From assembly GCA_934591815.1 (NCBI GenBank), contig CAKTPV010000048.1, positions 1 through 5,850 on the forward strand: a stretch of DNA of 5,850 nt, in the 5' to 3' direction. The position numbers and the translations under genes were made by a program. The notes beneath the pieces were generated by a model that was not told the origin of the DNA, searched no databases, and saw only the letters and a list, made by a program, of their open reading frames with translations. Shown here piece by piece: positions 1-5,468 of this stretch (its first letter is position 1; every line of letters starts with the position of its first letter). Source of the DNA: an uncultured Oscillospiraceae bacterium (lineage in GTDB: Bacteria > Bacillota > Clostridia > Oscillospirales > Oscillospiraceae).

Positions 1-1587
1 CATGTCATCAAGCCCTATATCGGCGGCGGCTTCGGCAACAAGCAGGATGCGCTGTACGAGCCGCTGTGCGCCTACTGCACCACGCAGGTGGGCGGCCGCC
101 CTGTGCGTGTCGACTGCTCCCGGGAGGAGACGTTCGTGTCCAACCGCGTCCGCCACGCCATCCGGTTCCACATCGTGTCGTGGCTCCGGAAGGACGGCAC
201 CTTTGCCGCCCGGAAGGTGGAGTGCTTCTCCAATCAGGGCGCTTACGCCTCCCACGGCCACTCCATCGTGGCCAAGGGCATGGGCTCCTTCGCCCAGCAC
301 TATCCCTGCGACAACATGGAGAGCGATGCGTGGACGGTGTTCACAAACCGCCCCGCCGCCGGCGCCATGCGCGGCTACGGTATGCCGCAGGCATCCTTTG
401 CCGACGAGGCCAACGTGGACGACTGCGCCAAGGCACTGGGGATGGACCCGCTGGCCTTCCGGATGCAGAACATCATGCCCCAGGGCTTTGAGGACGGCTT
501 CAGCCACAATGTGAACTACTACGACTCCTACCGCGACTGCATGAAGGTGGGACGGGCGTACATAGACTACGACCGGAAGGTGGCGGAGTACGCCAAGGAG
601 ACCGGCCCCATCCGCCACGGCGTGGGTGTGGCCACATTCTGGTACAACACCGCCGTGTATCCCATCTCGCTGGAGACCTCCAGCAACCGGATGCAGCTGA
701 ATCTGGACGGCACCGTCACCATGCAGTGCGGCGAGACGGAGATCGGACAGGGCGCCGACACCGCCTACGCCCAGATGACCGCCGATGTGCTGGGCCTGAA
801 GAGCTATAAGGACGTCCATGTGGTGTCCTGTCAGGATACGGACATCACCCCCACGGGTCTGGGCGCCTATGCCAGCCGCCAGACCTATACGGCGGGCTTC
901 TCCATCCGCCAGACAGGTCTGCTGCTGAAGGAGAAGATCCTGCAATACGCCACAGACCTGACCCGTCAGGCGGTGTACAACATGGACATCGTGGACGGCA
1001 ACATTGTCCGCTCCACCGACGGCAAGGTGCTGATGAGCCTGCAGGAGCTGGCGATGACCGCTCAGTACAACGCGGCCAAGAGCGAGCATATCACCGCCGA
1101 GTCCACATTCACCATCCGCAACAACGCCTATTCCTTCGGCTGCACCTTCGCGGATATCGAGGTGGATATCCCCATGTGCAAGGTGACAGTGCGGGATATC
1201 ATCAACGTACACGACTGCGGCAAGCTCGTCAACCCGGCGCTGGCCGAGGCGCAGGTACACGGCGGTATGTCTATGGCCATCGGCTACGGCATGGGCGAGC
1301 AGATGCTGTTCGACGAGAAGACCGGCAAGCCGCTGAACAACAACCTGCTGGACTACAAGCTGAGCACGATCATGGATCACCCCCATCTGGAGGCGCAGTT
1401 TGTGGAGAATCCCGAGCCGACGTCGGCCTTCGGCACCAAGGCGCTGGGCGAGCCGCCGGCCTGCTCCGGCGCACCGGCCATCCGCAACGCCATTCTCAAC
1501 GCCACCGGCGTGGCCATTGACCAGAACCCCATGAATGCCCATATCCTCTTCCAGCGCTTCAGCGAAGAGGGACTCATTCAGGACTGA
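1..1587 (+). CDS. xdhA: Xanthine dehydrogenase-type molybdenum hydroxylase, molybdopterin-binding subunit (5' truncated by window)
   Basis: Catalytic large subunit of a xanthine dehydrogenase-family enzyme, which hydroxylates a purine or other N-heterocycle at the Mo-molybdopterin centre in the cytoplasm. The frame is open from base 1, so the visible 528 residues are the C-terminal ~70% of a protein usually ~750 aa. Family motifs in order (numbered from the first visible codon): GGGFGNKQD at 8-16; AMRGYGMPQ at 122-130, with Arg124 matching the substrate-binding Arg880 of bovine XDH; GETEIGQG at 244-251; the VHDCGK...NP block at 403-412; and ALGEPP at 481-486, with Glu484 as the catalytic base (bovine Glu1261). 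The sequence runs parallel to E. coli XdhA along its whole length, as I recall that protein. xdhB and xdhC follow directly, the E. coli order. Position 15 is Gln where bovine XDH has Glu802, so xanthine as substrate is not certain. Family certain; substrate open. Confidence 0.95.
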   Translation, partial: HVIKPYIGGGFGNKQDALYEPLCAYCTTQVGGRPVRVDCSREETFVSNRVRHAIRFHIVSWLRKDGTFAARKVECFSNQGAYASHGHSIVAKGMGSFAQHYPCDNMESDAWTVFTNRPAAGAMRGYGMPQASFADEANVDDCAKALGMDPLAFRMQNIMPQGFEDGFSHNVNYYDSYRDCMKVGRAYIDYDRKVAEYAKETGPIRHGVGVATFWYNTAVYPISLETSSNRMQLNLDGTVTMQCGETEIGQGADTAYAQMTADVLGLKSYKDVHVVSCQDTDITPTGLGAYASRQTYTAGFSIRQTGLLLKEKILQYATDLTRQAVYNMDIVDGNIVRSTDGKVLMSLQELAMTAQYNAAKSEHITAESTFTIRNNAYSFGCTFADIEVDIPMCKVTVRDIINVHDCGKLVNPALAEAQVHGGMSMAIGYGMGEQMLFDEKTGKPLNNNLLDYKLSTIMDHPHLEAQFVENPEPTSAFGTKALGEPPACSGAPAIRNAILNATGVAIDQNPMNAHILFQRFSEEGLIQD

Positions 1588-1593
1588 GGAGGG
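1586..1593 (+). promoter_or_regulatory. Ribosome binding site of xdhB
   Basis: GAGGAGGG overlaps the xdhA stop codon (TGA at 1585-1587) and ends 7 bases before the ATG at 1601. This fixes the xdhB start there rather than at ATGs further upstream inside xdhA, and suggests translational coupling of the two subunits. Confidence 0.8.
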
Positions 1594-1600
1594 ACGAGCT

Positions 1601-2488
1601 ATGTATGATATGTTGGCACTGTACGAGGCCAAGAACGTACAGGACGCGGTGCGCCTGCGGCTGGAGCATCCCGAGGCGCAGATCATCGCCGGCGGCACCG
1701 ACGTGCTGGTGCAGATGCGCGAGGGTAAGCGGGCCGGAAAGGCGCTGATCTCCATCCAGAAGTGTGATGAGATGCGGGGCGTTTCTATCGACGCCGAGGA
1801 GAATATCCGCATCGGCAGCCTGACCAGCTTTACCCACATCACCAATGACCCCATCATCCAGCGGTACATCAACGTGCTGGGCGAGGCGGTGGACATGGTG
1901 GGCGGCCCTCAGATCCGCAACGCCGGTACCATCGGCGGCAATACCTGCAACGGCGTGACCTCCGCCGACTCCGCCTCCACGCTTCACGCGTGGGAGGCTA
2001 TTGTGGAGATCACCGGCAAGAACGGCGTGCGCCGTGTGCCCATCAAGGACTTCTACATCAAGGCGGGCACGGTGGATCTGCGGGTGGAGGACGGCGAGAT
2101 CCAGACCGCTATCCTCATCCCTAAGACCTCCTACGACCGGACGTGGGGACACTATATTAAATATGCCATGCGCAACGCCATGGATATCGCCACGCTGGGT
2201 ACCTCCGTCAACGCCCGTCTCAGCGCCGACGGCAAGACCTTTGAGCGGGTGCGTATCGCCTTCGGTGTGGCCGGCCCCGTGCCCATGCGGGCGGAGAGCG
2301 CGGAGGCGTTCATCAATGGCAAGGCCGTGACGCTGGAGAATATCGAGGAATTCGGCCGCAGGGTGCTGGAGGATATCCATCCCCGCGATTCGTGGCGCGC
2401 AAGCAAGGCGTTCCGCAGCCACATCGCCGTGGAGAGCGCCAAGCGGTGCCTCATCGAATCTGTGAAGCTGGCGGGAGGTGTACTGTAA
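1601..2488 (+). CDS. xdhB: Xanthine dehydrogenase FAD-binding subunit
   Basis: FAD-binding medium subunit that receives electrons from the 2Fe-2S clusters and passes them to NAD+ or another acceptor. The protein is 295 aa, the usual size for stand-alone XdhB (~290). The N-terminal FAD motif is IIAGGTDVLVQM (residues 28-39). The second flavin motif GGPQIRNAGTIGGNTCNG is at 101-118. The C-terminal CO-dehydrogenase-flavoprotein-type domain includes RIAFGVAGPVPMR and the ending PRDSWRASKAFR. These blocks line up with E. coli XdhB as I remember it. There is no cysteine-rich insertion of the kind that carries an extra 4Fe-4S cluster in 4-hydroxybenzoyl-CoA reductase. The start ATG at 1601 has a strong RBS; a longer in-frame reading from 1535 would overlap xdhA and has no RBS. 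The stop TAA (2486-2488) shares one base with the xdhC start. Confidence 0.95.
   Translation: MYDMLALYEAKNVQDAVRLRLEHPEAQIIAGGTDVLVQMREGKRAGKALISIQKCDEMRGVSIDAEENIRIGSLTSFTHITNDPIIQRYINVLGEAVDMVGGPQIRNAGTIGGNTCNGVTSADSASTLHAWEAIVEITGKNGVRRVPIKDFYIKAGTVDLRVEDGEIQTAILIPKTSYDRTWGHYIKYAMRNAMDIATLGTSVNARLSADGKTFERVRIAFGVAGPVPMRAESAEAFINGKAVTLENIEEFGRRVLEDIHPRDSWRASKAFRSHIAVESAKRCLIESVKLAGGVL
2473..2478 (+). promoter_or_regulatory. Ribosome binding site of xdhC
   Basis: GGGAGG lies 9 bases before the ATG at 2488, inside the end of xdhB. With the TAATG stop/start overlap it selects this start over an in-frame ATG at 2392 and indicates coupled translation. Confidence 0.75.
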
Positions 2489-3000
2489 TGGCGAAGAAGC
2501 AGTATCAGCTGGTGACCTGCACCATCAACGGCAGGGAAGTGGAGCAGATGGTGGATGTGCGCGCATCCCTGACCGATATGCTCCGCAACGATTTCAGTCT
2601 GACCAGCGTGAAAAAGGGCTGCGAGGTGGGCGAGTGCGGCGCGTGCAACGTGCTCATCGACGGCGAGTGCTTCAACTCCTGCCTGTATCTGGCGGTGTGG
2701 GCCGAGGGCAAGCACATCACCACGCTGGAGGGACTGATGGGCCCCAACGGCGAGTTGTCCGACATCCAGCAGGCGTTCATGGAGGAGACGGCCATCCAGT
2801 GCGGCTTCTGCATCCCCGGCTTCCTGATGTCGGCGGTGGAGATCCTGGATCGCGGCGTGCTGTACAGCGACGACGAGCTGCGCAAGCTGCTCAGCGGCCA
2901 CCTGTGCCGCTGCACCGGCTATGAGAACATCTTCAAGGCGGTGAAGAAGACCATGCTGCGCCGTCTGGGCAAGCTGGACGACCCGTTTTTGAATACCTGA
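2488..3000 (+). CDS. xdhC: Xanthine dehydrogenase iron-sulfur subunit, two [2Fe-2S] clusters
   Basis: Small electron-transfer subunit, 170 aa, linking the Mo centre of XdhA to the FAD of XdhB. The N-terminal plant-ferredoxin-type domain has cluster ligands Cys45, Cys50, Cys53 and Cys65 (motif GCEVGECGAC...SC). The C-terminal [2Fe-2S]-binding helical domain has Cys105 and Cys108 (CGFCIPG) and Cys140 and Cys142 (LCRCTGY). All eight ligands are present, so both clusters should form. CGFCIPG has Ile where the family usually has Thr, a non-ligand position. The C-terminus runs ~15 residues past the last conserved block and ends in DDPFLNT. The gene is the last of the visible operon; its TGA is 10 bases before an intergenic hairpin. 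The naming follows E. coli xdhABC; the XdhC name is also used for an unrelated Mo-cofactor sulfuration factor, which this is not. Confidence 0.95.
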   Translation: MAKKQYQLVTCTINGREVEQMVDVRASLTDMLRNDFSLTSVKKGCEVGECGACNVLIDGECFNSCLYLAVWAEGKHITTLEGLMGPNGELSDIQQAFMEETAIQCGFCIPGFLMSAVEILDRGVLYSDDELRKLLSGHLCRCTGYENIFKAVKKTMLRRLGKLDDPFLNT

Positions 3001-3044
3001 GAATCAGAAAACAGCGCCCCGAGCCGTAAGGCTCGGGGCACTGT
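3001..3044 (-). terminator. Intrinsic terminator of the sigma/anti-sigma operon, possibly shared with xdhABC
   Basis: A 10-bp perfect stem (3016-3025 with 3030-3039, loop GTAA) is extended by four outer pairs (3011-3014 with 3041-3044) across one mismatch. Read on the minus strand it is followed by a T-rich tail (TTTTCTGATTC, from 3013 down to 3001) and starts 16 bases after the anti-sigma stop codon. On the plus strand no T run follows, so for the convergent xdh operon it would be a weak or Rho-dependent stop at best. Confidence 0.75.
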
Positions 3045-3060
3045 GTCGTATGGGTGGTTC

Positions 3061-4206
3061 TTACGGGTTGACGGGGATGGTCAGACTGCCGAAGCGGATG
3101 TGATCCACCTGCGTGATGTCAACGGGGGCCGTGAAAGGCTGGATCAGATATGCGAAGTCGTGATAGCCGTCTCCGTAGTTCCCGCCCAGCGGGACGGTGC
3201 TGCCGTCCTTGAGCACCACGTCCCAGCCGCCTTTGATCTCGCAGTACTTCTCCTCACGCTCCACACCGTCGGGATATGCCACGTCCACATACAGCGGGTC
3301 ATAGCGGTACTCGAACTCCAGACTCAGGGCGGAGATGTTGAAATAGTCCAGATAGATCATGCGGCCCGGGTCGGTGCTCTCCTCCGTCAGGCCGGAGGCG
3401 TCGATGTGCAGCGTGGGGTGCTCCTGAGCCGGGGGCAGGTCAAAGCGCCAGTCGCCCTCCAGCAGGACGGAGTATTCGTGGTCATCGTTCTGCAGGGAGA
3501 TGTTGTGGATGTTCACGGATTTGGGGGTATCGTCGGTGAAATCCACCCATACAGGGGCATCGGGGCGGTAGGGGTCGGGGTTGCGCTGGCCCTGGCCGTG
3601 GCTGCTGAGCCAGACCACCGTTTCCAGCACGTTGTCACCGGGGGTGTCGTCGTACCACGCGGCGTACCACGAGTAGAAGGGCGTCTCGTCACAACCCGCC
3701 ACCTGCAGAACGTTGGGGTCGAGGGTGTGGCTGTCCAGCGCGGAAAGCTGGAGCCAGCCCTCGCTGGGGTCGGGGATGTGCAGCGCCGTGCCCGCCGGGG
3801 CCTCGATACGCAGGCGCAGGTAGTAGTTGTGCTTGTCGCAGATGGCCGCCACCGGGGTGATGGTGGTGCCGTGGCTGGTGACGGGGGCGGGGAGATCTGT
3901 GGTGCCCAGCGTCTCCATGACCTGCCGCTGGCTCTCGTTCAGCTGGCCGAAAAAGCCGCTGAAGGCGTCAGCCACGCCCAGCTTGGCGGCGGCCACAGTG
4001 GCGATGCACAGCGCCGCCGCAATAGCAGCCACCAGTAGCCCGCGGGTCACACGGCGGATGGGACGTGCGCCGTGCCCGTCCTGATTTTCCTGAATTTTAT
4101 GCATAGTCAGCTCCTTGATCCGGTGGAGGTCGGCGGCTCCGTCCTCCGGCAGCGGTACGCTGTCATCCTGCAGTCCGCGCATCAGATCGTAGATATCGTA
4201 TTCCAT
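3061..4206 (-). CDS. Membrane anti-sigma factor, DUF4179-like
   Basis: Probable anti-sigma factor that holds the ECF sigma factor encoded just upstream at the membrane and releases it on an envelope signal. The protein is 381 aa. Residues 1-55 are cytoplasmic and charged, with the N-terminal pattern YDLMRGL and RIKELTMHKI, as seen in DUF4179 anti-sigma factors. One membrane segment follows at about 56-74 (GLLVAAIAAALCIATVAAA), preceded by an Arg-rich stretch, so N-in, C-out. After it comes GVADAFSGFFGQLNESQRQVMETLG, typical of DUF4179, then ~280 residues of predominantly beta-type extracytoplasmic domain that I cannot assign to a ligand. The start ATG overlaps the sigma gene by 25 bases and has an AAAGGAGG site 6 bases upstream. 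The family call rests on sequence pattern and gene context; the stimulus is unknown. Confidence 0.82.
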   Translation of the reverse strand: MEYDIYDLMRGLQDDSVPLPEDGAADLHRIKELTMHKIQENQDGHGARPIRRVTRGLLVAAIAAALCIATVAAAKLGVADAFSGFFGQLNESQRQVMETLGTTDLPAPVTSHGTTITPVAAICDKHNYYLRLRIEAPAGTALHIPDPSEGWLQLSALDSHTLDPNVLQVAGCDETPFYSWYAAWYDDTPGDNVLETVVWLSSHGQGQRNPDPYRPDAPVWVDFTDDTPKSVNIHNISLQNDDHEYSVLLEGDWRFDLPPAQEHPTLHIDASGLTEESTDPGRMIYLDYFNISALSLEFEYRYDPLYVDVAYPDGVEREEKYCEIKGGWDVVLKDGSTVPLGGNYGDGYHDFAYLIQPFTAPVDITQVDHIRFGSLTIPVNP

Positions 4207-4772
4207 GCCGTACCTCCTTTTTCCGATACTTCGTCGTATGGCAACTCCCGCAGGAGGAAAGCTTTCAGCTTTTCGCGCCCGCGGCGCAGCTTGGATTTGA
4301 CGGTGGACTCGTTCAGCCCCATTTCCCGGGATATGTCACTGAGCCTCTGACAGTAATAGTAGAAGCGGAGAAAGACCTCCCGGTCTGTCGCGTCCAGCGA
4401 CAGCAGAGCCAGCTGTACACAGGCTGTCCGCTCCTTTTCTGTCAGCGCCGTTTCCGGTGTGCGGTGGTCTGCGATGACCGCGTCCTCCGGCAGCGGCTGC
4501 TCCGGCACGATCCGGCGGAGCCGATCGCGGGCGGCGTTGCGGGCAACGGCACTGAGCCACGGGCGAGCCGCGCCGCTGCGCACCTTTTCGGCGTTGTTCC
4601 AGAGGGAGAAGAACACGTCGGAGGCGGTCTCCTCCACGTCCGACTCCGTCAGCGCCGTGCCGAAGATACCGCGGATGACGGCGCTGACATAGGAACCGTA
4701 GCGGTCGATAAACCACGCAAGCGCATCTTGGGAGCCGCGCTTGATTTGGCGCAGAGCCTGTTCCTCGGTCAA
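4182..4772 (-). CDS. RNA polymerase sigma factor, ECF subfamily (sigma-70 regions 2 and 4)
   Basis: Extracytoplasmic-function sigma factor, 196 aa from the preferred TTG start. Region 2 covers about residues 17-65 (core-binding and -10 recognition, with SDVEETASDVFFSLW at 44-58). WLSAVARNAARDRLRR at 72-87 is the conserved tail helix. A short acidic linker is followed by region 4 at about 121-173, with the helix-turn-helix LSDISREMGLNESTVKSKLRRGREKL that reads the -35 element. There is no region 1.1 or 3, as expected for ECF factors. Start choice: GTG at 4781 has the AAGGAA almost touching it, whereas TTG at 4772 is 9 bases after AAGGAA within AAGGAAGTGA, one mismatch from the ideal Shine-Dalgarno; the resulting N-terminus MTEEQALRQIKRG is also typical. 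The anti-sigma gene overlaps its 3' end, and an ECF-type promoter lies ~50 bases upstream. Confidence 0.9.
   Translation of the reverse strand: MTEEQALRQIKRGSQDALAWFIDRYGSYVSAVIRGIFGTALTESDVEETASDVFFSLWNNAEKVRSGAARPWLSAVARNAARDRLRRIVPEQPLPEDAVIADHRTPETALTEKERTACVQLALLSLDATDREVFLRFYYYCQRLSDISREMGLNESTVKSKLRRGREKLKAFLLRELPYDEVSEKGGTAWNTISTI
4213..4220 (-). promoter_or_regulatory. Ribosome binding site of the anti-sigma gene, inside the sigma gene
   Basis: AAAGGAGG on the minus strand, 6 bases before the anti-sigma ATG and within the last codons of the sigma gene. Its near-ideal match suggests efficient anti-sigma synthesis from the shared transcript, as needed to keep the sigma factor silent by default. 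Confidence 0.8.
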
Positions 4773-4802
4773 ATCGCTCACTTCCTTTACGGGGATTATT
4801 CT

Positions 4803-4814
4803 TGACGGCCGTCA
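4803..4814. repeat. 12-bp perfect palindrome at the predicted transcription start of the sigma operon
   Basis: TGACGGCCGTCA is its own reverse complement. It begins about 9 bases downstream of the CGTT element, so it would cover roughly +1 to +12 of the sigma transcript. It could be an operator or simply a short dyad; no known regulator is recognised. Confidence 0.4.
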
Positions 4815-4822
4815 TCTATCAT

Positions 4823-4849
4823 AACGCAAAACAGGCGAAAAAGGTTGCA
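4823..4849 (-). promoter_or_regulatory. Candidate ECF-type promoter of the sigma/anti-sigma operon (autoregulation)
   Basis: On the minus strand TGCAAC (4844-4849) is separated by exactly 17 bases from CGTT (4823-4826). It is followed by a pyrimidine run (CTTTTT) right after the -35. This is the layout of ECF promoters in Firmicutes (for example TGAAAC-N16-CGTA for SigW). Its position ~50 bases ahead of the sigma gene fits self-activation. The -35 AAC core and -10 CGT are read directly; the assignment to this sigma factor is inference. Confidence 0.65.
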
Positions 4850-4853
4850 GAAA

Positions 4854-4891
4854 TGAAAATAAAAAAGGGACACGGCTAAACCGTGTCCCTT
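4854..4891 (-). terminator. Intrinsic terminator of the tRNA-Gln gene
   Basis: A 9-bp perfect stem (4867-4875 with 4881-4889, 5-base loop) is followed on the minus strand by TTTTTTATTTTC. The stem starts 3 bases after the CCA end of the tRNA. It closes the tRNA transcript before the ECF promoter, whose -35 lies only ~5 bases beyond the T tract, so the sigma operon is insulated from the strong tRNA promoter. Confidence 0.9.
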
Positions 4892-4965
4892 TGGCAGCGG
4901 GAGAAGGATTCGAACCCTCACATACGGAGTCAGAGTCCGCTGTGCTACCTTTACACAATCCCGCT
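4892..4965 (-). tRNA. tRNA-Gln, anticodon CTG
   Basis: Complete 74-nt cloverleaf on the minus strand, with the CCA end encoded in the DNA (4892-4894). The acceptor stem AGCGGGA/TCCCGCT has 7 pairs, with discriminator G. The D arm has GTG/CAC with loop TAAAGGTAG containing the invariant GG. The anticodon stem GCGGA/TCCGT closes the loop CTCTGAC, giving anticodon CTG (4931-4933), which decodes CAG. The variable region is short (ATGT). The T arm GAGGG-TTCGAAT-CCTTC carries the TTCGA core. The body has the features usual for bacterial glutamine tRNAs, such as the GGACTCTGACTCC anticodon arm. It stands alone with its own promoter and terminator; a second isoacceptor (TTG) must be elsewhere in the genome. 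Confidence 0.95.
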
Positions 4966-4986
4966 GTGTCCTGACGAACAAAAACT

Positions 4987-5014
4987 ATTATACAGATTTC
5001 ACGGCGTTTGTCAA
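4987..5014 (-). promoter_or_regulatory. Housekeeping promoter of the tRNA-Gln gene
   Basis: Consensus TTGACA (5009-5014) and consensus TATAAT (4987-4992) on the minus strand, with a 16-base spacer. An A7 tract (5018-5024 in complement) just upstream could act as an UP element. Transcription would start near 4980, about 15 bases before the mature tRNA 5' end. Confidence 0.9.
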
Positions 5015-5258
5015 CAGTTTTTTTCAGAAGATCAGAAATTTATCCGCACCCCGGAATTTGACGGGATATTCGGGGGGCGGTAGTGTGTGGAGCGCGGCTG
5101 CAAAGAAGGAAAACGCCGCATTCGGCAAGACGGGCCCTTCGGGATATGGCGCTTTGGATGCTTCGGAAGATGGCATACGTGTCGAACAGGACGGGGGCGT
5201 GAAGAGGCTGCGGCAATGCGTATATTATATATGTATGGGCCGTACCTCTCCGCGGCGT
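5015..5258. other. Intergenic stretch without a recognisable gene
   Basis: Lies between the divergent tRNA-Gln promoter and the rRNA promoter region. Short reading frames of 66-77 codons exist on both strands, but none has a convincing RBS, recognisable protein sequence or conserved context. There are small C(TTCG)G-type foldbacks near 5130-5170 and an AT-rich patch at 5220-5234 (TATATTATATATGTA) without a paired -35. I see no RNA gene here. Confidence 0.5.
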
Positions 5259-5283
5259 CTGTGATAAGTACAACTTATCACAG
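5259..5283. repeat. Perfect dyad with 11-bp arms upstream of the rRNA promoters
   Basis: CTGTGATAAGT, a 3-base centre ACA, then ACTTATCACAG: the two arms are exact reverse complements. No T run follows on either strand, so it is not an intrinsic terminator. It sits ~41 bases upstream of the P1 -35 element, a place where DNA-binding regulators of rRNA promoters can act. I do not recognise the operator. Confidence 0.6.
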
Positions 5284-5324
5284 GAGCCGTATTATCTAAG
5301 GTGAGGAAAAAGGCAAAAAAGGGG

Positions 5325-5353
5325 TTGCAATTGTGAGAGGGCTGTGGTATTCT
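5325..5353 (+). promoter_or_regulatory. rRNA operon promoter P1
   Basis: TTGCAA (5325-5330), a 17-base spacer and TATTCT (5348-5353), with an extended -10 TGG (5345-5347). The A-rich segment directly upstream (about 5303-5320) resembles an UP element. Paired with P2 109 bases downstream, a tandem layout usual for rRNA operons. Confidence 0.7.
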
Positions 5354-5433
5354 AACCAAGCTGTCCGCGAGGACAACAGCAGAGAGCCGGCAAGCGGCCA
5401 ACGAAAATTGTCAAAAATAAGTAAAATTAGTAG

Positions 5434-5462
5434 TTGACAAGATGCCAGATATCTGCTATGAT
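5434..5462 (+). promoter_or_regulatory. rRNA operon promoter P2
   Basis: Consensus TTGACA (5434-5439), optimal 17-base spacer, TATGAT (5457-5462) and an extended -10 TGC (5454-5456). The 30 bases upstream (5401-5430) are A/T-rich in an UP-element manner. Expected start of transcription is about 5469, giving a leader of ~225 nt before 16S. This is the stronger of the two promoters by match to consensus. Confidence 0.88.
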
Positions 5463-5468
5463 AATGAC

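Noticed and set aside
1574..2422. 282-codon minus-strand reading frame opposite xdhB
   Set aside because: Antisense frame in GC-rich coding DNA; xdhB on the plus strand carries recognisable flavin motifs and an RBS.
3043..4038. Long 331-codon plus-strand reading frame opposite the anti-sigma gene
   Set aside because: It is the antisense shadow of a gene with family motifs, a membrane segment and a strong RBS. Its own protein is low-complexity (Val/Gly/His/Arg-rich) and starts inside the intergenic hairpin region.
4802..4825. Possible plus-strand sigma-A promoter starting with TTGACG at 4802
   Set aside because: The nearest -10-like strings (TATCAT, CATAAC) are only 9-12 bases away, and no gene follows on that strand before the antisense tRNA.
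5220..5234. AT-rich TATATTATATATGTA as a promoter or dif-like recombination site
   Set aside because: No -35 at the right distance on either strand, and the two arms around it are not the paired Xer half-sites; a short AT-rich patch is the simplest reading.
5259..5283. The dyad as an intrinsic terminator
   Set aside because: The stem is AT-rich and neither strand has a T run after it.
5270..5283. DnaA box within the dyad (ACTTATCACAG)
   Set aside because: A DnaA box needs TTATNCACA; here one base is missing (TTATCACA) and there is no cluster of further boxes.
5040..5299. Small reading frames on both strands between tRNA-Gln and the rRNA promoters
   Set aside because: No convincing RBS or recognisable protein, and three frames overlap each other in both directions. 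I treat the stretch as intergenic.
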